Positions 10,180 to 19,212 of a DNA stretch of 64,000 bases are shown here, in pieces. The first letter of the stretch is position 1. Every line of letters begins with the position of its first letter. The stretch comes from Mycoemilia scoparia (Eukaryota > Kickxellomycota > Kickxellomycetes > Kickxellales > Kickxellaceae): NCBI GenBank assembly GCA_027575805.1, contig JANBPU010000005.1:62001-126000 (forward strand), written 5' to 3'. The notes under the pieces were generated by a model, which did not search any database, was not told the origin of the DNA, and worked only from the letters and a program-made list of their open reading frames with translations. The position numbers and the translations under genes are program-made.

Positions 10180-11156
10180 TTACTTGGTGCCACCATAATA
10201 AATATGGTTGACGTCTACAAGTCTGAGGCCACGAGACCGAGCAATGTCTTCAGGGATCTGTTGAGTCGCAAGGGCGGCAAAAGTTCCTTTTACTACATTT
10301 AGTGGGTTGCGGGAGCCACGGACCTTTCCCGCTAGATCCTGGAGACCAATGCAGTCGCAGATCTCATGGATAACATGGTTTACTCTGCAGCCAAATCCGG
10401 GTCTTCGAGCCCAGAAATGAATCTTTGTTGCCTTGAATTTGTGGTAAATGTCGTGGTGGATGGTGCGATCATCATACAGGGGGATATTTCGAATTCTCTT
10501 GATCGCCTCGCGAGTTGCCTTCATAACAGCGTGGGGAACTTCGCTGTCTTTTGCTTCACCATAGCCGGCACCGCCCATACCATTTCCAACAACGACAAGC
10601 GCGCTCATGCTTGGGATTTTGCCCTTGCGGGTCATTTGAACCACACGTCTGATATGAATTACCTTCTTCTTGAGTTTGCGGTATTGCTCGAATGGTATAC
10701 CAAGATCCTTGGTCCAGATCAGGTCATCAACTTCTGAAACAAGATCAGACCTTTTTGGTTCATATACTAGGTAAGGCGGTCTGTCTTGCATGCGCATTTT
10801 CTCTATTGCGTTCAGGTGCTCCCCGGAAACACCATATTTTGCCTGATTCTTTTTCCATAGATCAATTACAGATTCATTGGAGACAACATCGTCATAAACT
10901 GGGTCAATTTTGGAAAAGTCTGGCAGCGATTTGGCTTCGTTTACTGTGAGCAATACTTTTTGTCCATTTTGAGGTAGATTGGTCGAGAATGGTGCATATA
11001 GTACTATGAATGCGAATTTAGATAAAAAGTAAATACAAAATTTGCGGACAAATAACTTTCCACAAACTTTTAATGCTTTGGAATGGAATGCTACTCACCA
11101 CGTGTTGCGTTTTTTCCCGCAAAGGCCGCAGAGCGTAATCGACAAAGAAGGCTCAT
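10180..11156 (-). CDS. Mitochondrial small-subunit ribosomal protein uS5m
   Basis: Exon 1 at 11156-11099 and exon 2 at 11003-10180, joined across a 95-bp GTGAGT...TAG intron in phase 1, encode 293 residues. Exon 1 supplies a mitochondrial presequence (MSLLCRLRSAAFAGKNATR), basic and without acids. The ribosomal S5 double-stranded-RNA-binding half contains IHIRRVVQMTRKGKIPSMSA and VVVGNGMGGAGYGEAK; the C-terminal S5 domain contains VRGSRNPLNVVKGTFAAL. The protein belongs at the decoding/mRNA-entry side of the mitochondrial small subunit. The start is set by exon 1 because exon 2 has no ATG before the conserved region. Confidence 0.93.
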
Positions 11157-11824
11157 TTTGGATTCAAGTAAAGACAAGCGCGTGCCAGAAAGTTGGAGAG
11201 AGAGGGGGGAAATCGAGCACTAGCCAATTTGCTAAGCATTTGAGTAACAAAGCACATGCACACTATCGCACTCGTTAACCATTGCTGGCCCTGATGATTT
11301 TTGATCAAGTGTTTTTTGGATCAGGAAAGAGGCTCAAGAAAGCAAAGCCGTGTGGGGATGATATATGTGTGCGAAGCTCATTGTCATAAAATTCGTATAT
11401 ATGTTTACTCCAAACACGCTTTTACTTAAAGCACCCAAAATTCCCAGAGCCTTTGTTGGTCTTGGAGATATGAAAAGGAGCAAGCTTGGCTGACTAGTGT
11501 TGCTAGCTAAGCTGCAGTTTTAGTGCGTGGGATAAAGACTAACCTGGCTAAGAGTACTGGAAACCACTACTGTGCCTTCCCACAAACCGTTCCTAACAAA
11601 CAATCGCGAAATGCTTTTATAAAAGCGACTTTTAGACATGGTGTTTTTCAATCAGTGACACGAAAAGATACTTGATGCGCATTTCGATGGACATTCTTCT
11701 AGCGTATAAGTGGTACAATCCCGCTTTTCGCCCTGCCTTTTTACTTTACGTGCTTTCCCTTCACTGCTAATTTCTTCTACTTTATTACTTTTTAAAATCA
11801 TTATTTTCATCACTTACTGATACA
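11157..11824. other. Divergent promoter region between uS5m and the cysteine-rich gene
   Basis: About 670 bp with a strong TATA box for the rightward gene at 11618 and a pyrimidine-rich leader just before its ATG. No further gene is seen. Confidence 0.5.
11618..11625 (+). promoter_or_regulatory. TATA box of the small cysteine-rich gene
   Basis: TATAAAAG in the context TTTTATAAAAGCG, about 200 bp before the ATG at 11825. It is followed by a C/T-rich stretch, the arrangement of a strongly transcribed fungal gene. Confidence 0.55.
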
Positions 11825-12106
11825 ATGGCAGGTTGCTGTTCTGGATGTCACTGCTCAACCCCCACCGCATGCTGGGTATTCGCTCACGTCACCAAGGAGA
11901 CGTGTGGGTGCTGTGTTAAACCCTGCGACCCATGTAACAAAGCCATGGCCCAGCTTGTCATACAAGGATTCGACATCTGTAACGAGGAAGACCGCATGTT
12001 CGTATCTCGCGTTGCTAGAGAAAATGCTGGTAATCACGATGCAACTGTCAAGTTTTATGCCAAATGGAAGACAGGGTTCAAGAGCGGATGGAGGTACAAG
12101 CCCTAG
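11825..12106 (+). CDS. Small cysteine-rich protein of unknown function
   Basis: An intronless gene for 93 residues that I do not recognise. Eleven cysteines occur at positions 4, 5, 8, 10, 16, 27, 29, 30, 34, 37 and 52, in two clusters (CC-x2-C-x-C and C-x-CC-x3-C-x2-C) with His9 and His21 nearby. The C-terminal half is cysteine-free, mixed-charge and likely folded, ending in a basic aromatic WRYKP. There is no hydrophobic signal peptide, so it is probably intracellular. The cysteine spacing would suit metal or zinc binding, but it is not a plain metallothionein because of the structured second half. A strong TATA box and pyrimidine-rich leader support it being a real gene. MITE copy B begins 47 bp after its stop codon. 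Confidence 0.7.
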   Translation: MAGCCSGCHCSTPTACWVFAHVTKETCGCCVKPCDPCNKAMAQLVIQGFDICNEEDRMFVSRVARENAGNHDATVKFYAKWKTGFKSGWRYKP

Positions 12107-12152
12107 TAAATTGTGGATCCACAATTAGGATATACGGACATTACGCGAGACT

Positions 12153-12282
12153 ATATGGATCATAATTTTTGAAGGGTGACTTTTAGTAGTGGTCAACGAT
12201 TAAAGGGGGCAGTCACATCCAAATGGGTGGCCGGCCACTGTTTATTAGCAAATGGTCACCCTTCAAAAATAACTACACATAT
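12153..12282 (+). repeat. MITE copy B, subfamily 1
   Basis: A 130-bp element with inverted ends ATATGGATCATAATTTTTGA (continuing AGGGTGAC) and, on the other side, GTCACCC followed by TTCAAAAATAACTACACATA. It lies 47 bp after the cysteine-rich gene and 178 bp before the RRP4 stop. Its interior matches copy A (reverse orientation) closely and copy D partly. TA dinucleotides flank the inner TGG...CA ends on both sides. Confidence 0.85.
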
Positions 12283-12459
12283 TGTATTGGAATGCAGAGT
12301 CTGGTGTTTTTGCATTCATTATTTTGCCATTTTGATTGACCATAATTAAAATACACTTGAACCTCATACAACAACATTCATTCACTGGCAAACACTGTTA
12401 GGAGGTACATTTCTAAAGGATTGTATTATTGAAAAGCACCGGTATACTGAAAATTTTTA

Positions 12460-13887
12460 TTAATGGTCGTTGAGCCTGGCCTTGACCTGGTCGGCAAGAT
12501 CAGCAGCAATATCATGGTTCAAAATTTCCTTTGCAGCATGGCCCAGACTGGCTTCATATGTGTAGATCACAGACGTGTCTGTGATTTTTATAAACAGCCT
12601 ATCGAGTAGCGTAATGCAATTGCATACTCGAGCAATGGTTTCTCGTTCCTGGGTGCTTATTTTCTAGATATACAGTATGTATAGAGGAGTGGAGTTATGA
12701 TTACATGCAGCAAGTTCGCTCAAAGAAATAGAAAATAGGCTGTGTGCACAGTTGCCTTACCTCGTTCTTGTTAGAGTAAATTTCTTCTGCATTAGCTTCA
12801 ACTGTAGATTGGGGAACATGTTTGCTAACCCAGATGTATCCGTTCACTCCCATGACAACATCAACACCACAAGGAAGAGAATGGAAGTGGGATCTGCTGC
12901 GTGGTACTAGTTTGGGGAATACCTTAACTATTGTACCATTCCTTAGCTATTTGGATACGGTGTTGAATCAAATGAATTAATAACATATAAGGACATCAGA
13001 TGGATAGTTATTTTTGAAGGGCCAAATTAACATTACCAATGATAATGTAGGCTTGGCCAGTATGCGAGTTGAAACTGGCCTACTATTAAAACTTGGCCCT
13101 TCAAAAATAATCATTCAAATATATAGCAAAATGTATCTATGCGATAATTACCTTTCCATATTGGATTGATCGAGTGTGGAGAGACAATGCACCATCGTTG
13201 AAGTAGTTTTGTACTTCAGCCTAAATCGCAGTATGCATATTCTTAGCTTTTATATCGAGCGGCTGGCACAAATTTGGATTCTGTTTGGTTTGCTAACTTA
13301 CAAAAACCAGATCTCCCTCGGAAAAGAATGTTCTCATTTGGAGTTCATCGGATTCAGACTTTCTTCTTTGGATTCCACCGGGCAAATTGATCGATGACAA
13401 AAGCAAAACTGCGTCTTGTCTGGAATTAACATCGACTTTCCATCTTTTTGAGCCAACCTCTGTAATACGACCAACAATAATGTCGCCTATTTCTCCTTGG
13501 TATCTACACACACGTCGATTTTCATCCAAATTTATATACACTCTGCATAATCCCATCATATATGAATAAAATTTTTGCATTTTGGATCACTTACCTCTGT
13601 TTGAATGGGCGCACTGATATAAGTTTATTGATTCGCTCTACAACACCAGAGACTGACGAATATATGGCACTGTCCTCGGCAAATGTACCATGACCGCTAT
13701 ATCATTTTAAAAAGCCCAAGATTCCAAGTTAGAGCAGCAGCCTTTGGCTGGCATATTGATGAGTAGTTCGCCAATGTGTATTGTAAAAAACATACCGCAT
13801 GAACTCTGGATCTTGGGTGATCAGGTAACCTGGCGTCACAAGGAGAGCAGATTCCTGCTTTACTTTTTCTATGTTATCAATATCCAT
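12460..13887 (-). CDS. RRP4: Exosome complex subunit RRP4
   Basis: Six exons: 13887-13796, 13696-13595, 13542-13302, 13220-13152, 12946-12761 and 12663-12460, encoding 297 residues. RRP4 is one of the three cap subunits of the RNA exosome, which processes and degrades RNA in the nucleus and cytoplasm. The N-terminal domain has [20 protein letters not shown]; the S1 domain has [33 protein letters not shown] and INLPGG; the KH-type domain has [11 protein letters not shown]. These match family members end to end. All splice junctions have GT-AG ends and preserve frame. The fourth intron (12947-13151) contains MITE copy C, and MITE copy D lies just upstream of the start codon. Confidence 0.95.
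13001..13117 (+). repeat. MITE copy C, subfamily 2, inside an RRP4 intron
   Basis: A 117-bp element with ends TGGATAGTTATTTTTGAAGG and, on the other side, CCTTCAAAAATAATCATTCA. The interior (CAATGATAATGTAGGCT, TGGCC, CTACTATTAAAA) differs from copies A/B/D but aligns with copy E at 30866-30994. It is wholly within the intron, more than 30 bp from either splice site. Confidence 0.85.
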
Positions 13888-14017
13888 ATCTTTTGAATAC
13901 AATGTGGCAATACCTCAGCTAATTGCTTGTTTTTTGTTGTAAATAAACTGCATAATTTTTGGCAGTCAAAGATACTTTTCTGTCAAAAAAACTATGGGAT
14001 CTTGAAAATTCAATAAA

Positions 14018-14100
14018 TGGACAATAATTTTTGAAGGGTGAATATTTATAGGGGCAATCACAGCCAAATGAGTGACTAGCCCTTCAAAAATAATCGCTCA
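14018..14100 (+). repeat. MITE copy D, short subfamily 1 derivative upstream of RRP4
   Basis: An 83-bp element with ends TGGACAATAATTTTTGAAGG and CCTTCAAAAATAATCGCTCA. Interior blocks GGGTGAA, AGGGGCAATCACAGCC and AAATGAGTG match copies A and B, with internal deletion. It lies 131 bp upstream of the RRP4 ATG, in the interval shared with the divergent gene at 14665. Confidence 0.8.
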
Positions 14101-14664
14101 TATGGCCCCCAGCAAAATATATCATCAATTTGATAATTAATTCATGGAATTGCAAAAGTTCTGATATATACTAAGGATATATATATTGTGCTTTTAGGGA
14201 TGGTGTAAAACCAACTTTTCTCTAGAACATGTATGCATTGCTATTGTGATTGCGATTTGATTCTTAACAACTATTGACAATTATTATTATTTTTTCTGTT
14301 TGTGTGAGTATGTACCTTTATTATAATTTTTGGGGCGTCTTTTATGCCTAATAACTGGTGAAATAAAGCCATGACCAAAGCTAAGTTTACATTTATCAGC
14401 TATGTTTTTGCTGATGAGATATCCAAATCCTGCTTTGAAGCCAAATTTCATTGCATATAGTGAAGGAGGAGGGCAAAAAGTGGTTGGATGCTGATTTATG
14501 CCAATTATGATCCCCTGAGCCAATCTCCTTACATTTTTATCACGGCCGTTTCTGGCTTGTGACCAGAGAGTGTGTCTTGTGTCTGCTGCTTGGCATAAAC
14601 TTGTCGCCTTTCCTTTGTTCTTTACTACTTTGTTTCTCTCTGGTTGAAACTTTGTATATTCAAA

Positions 14665-16101
14665 ATGGTTGTCGGAATTTTGAAAGTGGCTGCTAGGGCT
14701 AAAGGCCCGGTGCGTTATAACACCAATTTGACAGCATTCGTTTCGGCAAGAAATGGTTTGTATAGGTCAGGCGTAGCCCAGCCTATTAGGGCGCTGTCGC
14801 ACTTTTCTCCCAAGCCGTCATTGAATTCCGTCTTTCGTTTTCAACTATTACAACAAGCCCAAAGGATTCAGGTCAAGGTTCCTGGAGGGAAAACGCTTCC
14901 CGGTCGTATATTCTCACGTATCGTCTCTTCTTTGAACAGCTTTTTATTTAACAACATGAAGACTGTAAAGATCATCAACAGAGTTTTACCCACTATCCGA
15001 TCAGCAAGGACCGGACTCAGCCAAAACATGGTTCCTCATATGAGATCCAAAATTTGGCAGTACTCTCGGGCATCGCCTAGAACCTGGTATGGGACCTTCT
15101 ACAGCAACGTTTCAGCTGGGAGAATCCCTAACTCACGGTCATTTATGAACCTCGATAAGTGGCAAGCAATGTCCAAAGTTTTCTCCGCCCAGTTCAGAAC
15201 CTTGAATCGACCACTTGGAACGAAATGGGTTAATAGTCTCGGCCAACAGCAAGCGATGGCACACACCTTAAGCACATACCACACAAGGTTTCCTAAGCCA
15301 GCCATTGCTTCGAGGCTAAAGACAGAAATCGTCAAAGATCCAAAAACTAGAAGACTAAGGGAGCACGGCGAAAAGGCTGTCCAGGAAGCAACTGCTCCTG
15401 GAGGCAAGGATGCGATAAAAATACTGATGGGTGCACTTGATAGTCCTGCCATTCAGCCCCAGGCAAAAAAAATTGTTGACAAATGGGCTTCGCTTAGCCA
15501 TGAAATACCTGACACAAACGCCGTTCTCTTGATACCATTTAAATCTCAACTAACAAATATCAACCAGCCCATCCCAGCAGCACACTCACCAAAGACTCAT
15601 ACCCTTCACTTTCGCCGCATTATCGAAAAGCTTGACTCAGCAGGCATTGGTTTGCATTTTTTACCTGTAAAAACGCCTTTTGAAGGAGTCTGTGTGGTTT
15701 TTCCAAGAGACAAATTCCCAACACAAAGATCGGTTGAGATGTACTTGAGCTCTGTTTTGGGTCTTGACATCGATATTGTAACAGCACAAGTTAGGGGTCC
15801 AAAAGCCTCACCACCGGCCAACAACACTGATGTTGTTTCTAACAATGATTTCCCTGAACTACGTTCCCCCAATTTGTCAAGCCTTAGCAGCGGGATCTTC
15901 AACTGTGCTTCATTCGAAGAACTCGATGACGCTTTGTTCGACATGATACTTGATGAGTCTATTGACATAGAAACATTGGAGCAAAAGGAGTTGAGAATGT
16001 TCCTTCATGAGCTTGATGACTATGAATCAATGCAGCCCCAATTTTCTAACCGCCTTAATTTACACCTTGCTGAATCCAGATTTTTAAATAGTGCCTATTA
16101 A
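14665..16101 (+). CDS. Unrecognised protein with a mitochondrial-type basic N-terminus
   Basis: A single exon encoding 478 residues from the ATG at 14665. I do not recognise the family. The first 200 or so residues are very rich in Arg/Lys, Ser and aromatic residues and almost free of Asp/Glu, typical of a mitochondrial presequence followed by a matrix- or membrane-associated basic region. A middle stretch (about residues 215-280) is helical and charged. A compact segment near residues 310-390 (HTLHFRRIIEKLDSAGIGLH, then VCVVFPRD and SVEMYLSSVLGLDID) looks like a small alpha/beta domain. The last 90 residues are acidic. It is divergent from RRP4. Base composition and codon use look like the neighbours, so I take it as a real gene. 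Confidence 0.75.
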   Translation: MVVGILKVAARAKGPVRYNTNLTAFVSARNGLYRSGVAQPIRALSHFSPKPSLNSVFRFQLLQQAQRIQVKVPGGKTLPGRIFSRIVSSLNSFLFNNMKTVKIINRVLPTIRSARTGLSQNMVPHMRSKIWQYSRASPRTWYGTFYSNVSAGRIPNSRSFMNLDKWQAMSKVFSAQFRTLNRPLGTKWVNSLGQQQAMAHTLSTYHTRFPKPAIASRLKTEIVKDPKTRRLREHGEKAVQEATAPGGKDAIKILMGALDSPAIQPQAKKIVDKWASLSHEIPDTNAVLLIPFKSQLTNINQPIPAAHSPKTHTLHFRRIIEKLDSAGIGLHFLPVKTPFEGVCVVFPRDKFPTQRSVEMYLSSVLGLDIDIVTAQVRGPKASPPANNTDVVSNNDFPELRSPNLSSLSSGIFNCASFEELDDALFDMILDESIDIETLEQKELRMFLHELDDYESMQPQFSNRLNLHLAESRFLNSAY

Positions 16102-16131
16102 TGACCAAACATCTATATACGCTCATGACTC

Positions 16132-16150
16132 CTGTGTGTGTGTGTGCGTG
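16132..16150. repeat. (GT)n microsatellite
   Basis: A run of GT dinucleotides with one CG interruption, in the 3' flank of the preceding gene. Confidence 0.7.
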
Positions 16151-16333
16151 TCTTTCTGTACTTATATATATATTTATTAACGTGAATTTGAGGATTATAC
16201 CGAACTCCAATAAAGAACCTGCGATACTAGCTTTGAGCTAGATATAAAAATTGGCTTATTTTTCAGTTCGTATAAAAAAGAAATGGAGTCAAGGCAATCT
16301 TGGGACCATTAGGTTTTGTTAGTATAGTATGGC

Positions 16334-16800
16334 TTATGACTCCTGCTCCGTCTCCATTTCATCTTGCTTGATTTCTCGTACATATAAGACATTATTGCAT
16401 CGTATTAATAGTTCACCGGAAAGCTGCTCGCTTGGTACACCATCTCTTTCTTCAGAAATATTAACGAGCTATAATGGTTTAATAGCAGAATAAATTGTAA
16501 ATAAACCGCAATAAAAAAAGGTGTAATATATACATATATATATATATATATGGATTCACCATCAGCATCAATGCCTACCTTTATGTTCATATAAGGATCA
16601 ACCGACTCCATGTCGCCTCGGTATCCATAACCCCACTTTAATTTGATGAATACTGGTTTTCCAGTAAGATCTTTTAGGAATGGCATTGGGTTTACGGGGT
16701 TAATCTACAAATACACATCAATTATTATTATTCATTTAAATGTTTACGCGGATGGTCATAGTGTTGGTAAAGTAAAGCTCTATACACTTACTCCTGACAT
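16334..16800 (-). CDS. Small nuclear ribonucleoprotein SmF
   Basis: Three exons, 16800-16792, 16704-16579 and 16468-16334, encode 89 residues. SmF is one of the seven proteins of the Sm ring on spliceosomal snRNAs. The Sm1 motif is present ([32 protein letters not shown]) and the Sm2 motif reads [13 protein letters not shown]; both match SmF specifically, with the N-terminal NPVNPMPFL preceding them. The first exon is only nine bases (ATG TCA GGA) before a GTAAGT donor. The second intron carries a (TA)n run. The gene is divergent from the arginyl-tRNA synthetase gene. Confidence 0.95.
16527..16552. repeat. (TA)n microsatellite in an SmF intron
   Basis: An uninterrupted TA run preceded by TATATACA, inside the second intron of the SmF gene. 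Confidence 0.75.
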
Positions 16801-17157
16801 TGCTTAGAAGTATCTATAACTTTTTCAAGGTGATTATAATATATATAAACATTGGTTTTATTAACTCTTGAGCTTGTGTTAGGTATTAAAGCCTATGGAT
16901 CGGTGCTTATGGGGAAACCAAAATGGTGTTTTAATCAACGGATTAGTATTGCTTTCTTTTTGATCAAGCCCACTGTTGACTCATGAATAAGAATTTTGCA
17001 CCAAATAGCCTTTTTATTCCATGTTGTGCTGGCCTACTACTATATCAACAAAATATTCAATATTCATTTCTTTAGTTTAAACCGAAAAGTGCAAGCTCAT
17101 TTCGCACGAAAACTATTTACAAAAAGACACTTTTCCACTACCTTTCTAAGCTTTAAA

Positions 17158-18849
17158 ATGTTTGATCGCTTCAAGACCGCTATTGCCGAACAGCTTTCCG
17201 AGATATCTGGTGGCGATGCCAAGGTTATATTCGAGGGTCTTCAGCCACCAAAAGAAGAAACGCACGGTGACTTTTCCTTCGCAATTCCACGCCTCCGAAT
17301 TAAGGGCAATCCAAAACAAATGGCCATAGACTTTGCCGAAAAGTTCAAGACCAATGAGCTTATCACCAAGGCTGCCAGCTCTGGACCATTCATCAACTTT
17401 TCTATTGACAAAAATGTTCTTCGTGATGATGTTCTAAAAGCTGTCTACGAACAAAAAGAAAAGTATGGTACCAATACTACCGGAAAGGGCCAGCATGCTA
17501 TAGTCGAGTTCAGCAGCCCCAACATCGCCAAACCATTCCATGCCGGACATTTGCGAAGCACGATCATCGGCCACTTTATTTGCCAGCTTTACAAGGCTAA
17601 TGGCTGGGATGTCACATCAATGAACTACCTCGGTGACTGGGGCAAGCAGTACGGCCTTTTGGCCGTTGGTTTCAAGAAATACGGTTCTGAGGAGAAACTT
17701 GAGCAGGATCCCATTAAGCACTTGTACGAAGTTTATGTTTCTATCAACGCCGAGGCCGAAAATGACCCAAACATCCAGGATCAGGCACGTGCCTACTTTA
17801 AGAGAATGGAGGAAGGCGACGAAGAAGTTTTGGGATTGTGGCAGAGATTCCGTGACATGAGTATTGCCAAGTACAAGGACATCTATGCCCGCCTCGGAAT
17901 TCACTTCGATGTATACTCTGGCGAGTCGCAGGTTACCAATGGTATGAACCGCGCAATGAAGCTCCTTGAAGACGCTGGTATGGTCAAGGAAGATGATGGG
18001 GCTCAATTGATTGATCTCGAGAAATACAAGCTTGGCAAAGCCCTTGTTAAGAAGAAGGACGGAACAACCCTGTATCTTACCCGTGACATTGGTGCTGCTA
18101 TTGAGCGCTATGAGACCTACAAATTTGACAAGATTATTTATGTCGTTTCTTCTCAGCAGGATCATCATCTTAAGCAGCTGTTCAAGACAATTGACCTTCT
18201 CAAGCTGCCATATGCTGACAAATTCCAGCACATCAACTACGGCCTGATCCTCGGAATGAGCACCCGTAAGGGCACCGTAGTTTTCTTGGAGGACATTCTT
18301 GATAACACTAGAGACCACATGCATGAGGTCATGAAGCAGAACGAAGACAAATATGCTCAGCTTGAAGAACCTGAATATGTTGCCGACGTTGTAAGCAAGT
18401 CAGCCATCTATGTCCAGGACTTTGCCGCCCGCCGAATTAAGGACTACAAGTTCAACTGGGACCGTGTGCTCTCGTTCGAAGGTGACACTGGCCCATATCT
18501 CCAGTATGCCCACGCTCGCCTGTGTTCAATGGAGCGTCGCGCTAATGTCAAGATCAACCCAAATGCCGACCTTTCTGTCTTGACCGAACCAGCTGTCTAC
18601 AGCATTATCACAATGGTCGCCCAATGGCCAGATGTCGTCAAATCCACAATGGAAACTCTTGAGCCCTCTACAGTTGTTACCTACACAACAAGACTAAGCC
18701 GTGAAATTGCTCGTGCATGGGAAACCTTGTGGGTTGTAAACCAACCAGAGAACATTGCTGAGGCACGCCTTCTTGTATACTACTCTGCAAGAATTACTCT
18801 AGGCAATGCCCTCCGAATCCTCGGCTTAGATCCACTTGAACGCATGTAA
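17158..18849 (+). CDS. Arginyl-tRNA synthetase
   Basis: A single exon; the first ATG in the frame is at 17158 and gives 563 residues. Class I synthetase that charges tRNA-Arg. The N-terminal Arg-tRNA-synthetase domain is followed by the HIGH-type motif FHAGHLRSTIIG, NYLGDWGKQYG, the region MSTRKGTVVFLEDIL that replaces KMSKS in eukaryotic enzymes, and a C-terminal DALR anticodon domain (ALRILGLDPLERM at the end). Upstream of the ATG the frame is open for another 54 codons back to a TTG at 16996, with no in-frame ATG. The last 28 of these codons encode a basic, Ser/Phe-rich, acid-free stretch resembling a mitochondrial presequence. Either a non-AUG start makes a mitochondrial form or the resemblance is fortuitous. 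Confidence 0.95.
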   Translation: MFDRFKTAIAEQLSEISGGDAKVIFEGLQPPKEETHGDFSFAIPRLRIKGNPKQMAIDFAEKFKTNELITKAASSGPFINFSIDKNVLRDDVLKAVYEQKEKYGTNTTGKGQHAIVEFSSPNIAKPFHAGHLRSTIIGHFICQLYKANGWDVTSMNYLGDWGKQYGLLAVGFKKYGSEEKLEQDPIKHLYEVYVSINAEAENDPNIQDQARAYFKRMEEGDEEVLGLWQRFRDMSIAKYKDIYARLGIHFDVYSGESQVTNGMNRAMKLLEDAGMVKEDDGAQLIDLEKYKLGKALVKKKDGTTLYLTRDIGAAIERYETYKFDKIIYVVSSQQDHHLKQLFKTIDLLKLPYADKFQHINYGLILGMSTRKGTVVFLEDILDNTRDHMHEVMKQNEDKYAQLEEPEYVADVVSKSAIYVQDFAARRIKDYKFNWDRVLSFEGDTGPYLQYAHARLCSMERRANVKINPNADLSVLTEPAVYSIITMVAQWPDVVKSTMETLEPSTVVTYTTRLSREIARAWETLWVVNQPENIAEARLLVYYSARITLGNALRILGLDPLERM

Positions 18850-19212
18850 TTCTTTGCTTTTGAAAGTTAACTATAAATTTGGGTCTTTTTCACATTTAAT
18901 AAATTCAACAGACTAAAGCTTGCTCTAGCCTGAGCCACAATACAGCAGAAATATCTAAAGTATTTAATGATATGATCTACATATTGCATAGCTATAACTA
19001 GTGGTGTTACTTATCACTATAGATATCATTTAATAATACCAAATCCTGTGTATTTAAAAAGTAAGGTAATACACAACCACCATTATATATCTTCCACAAA
19101 TTGCATCGCAAACATGCCACTTTTAAAGGAATTGAAGCTCTTTTATTATTCAGGCACCATTTTTTGAGGTTTATTATTGCGATGAGCGTGACAAACAAAA
19201 TGCGTAAATAGC
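18850..19212. other. Convergent intergenic spacer
   Basis: About 360 bp between the 3' ends of the arginyl-tRNA synthetase and eS6 genes. Nothing beyond AT-rich sequence is seen. Confidence 0.5.

Noticed and set aside
14287..14523. Minus-strand open frame of 78 codons, extendable upstream without an ATG
   Set aside because: The 78-codon call begins at a TTG, the open frame upstream has no ATG, and the extension runs through the pyrimidine-rich leader of the 14665 gene; the only internal ATG leaves a short Lys-rich peptide with no recognisable family.
16983..17066. ATG at 16983 as a spliced first exon supplying a mitochondrial presequence to arginyl-tRNA synthetase
   Set aside because: A good acceptor exists (TTTCTTTAG), but the available GT donors give the wrong phase and a stop codon.
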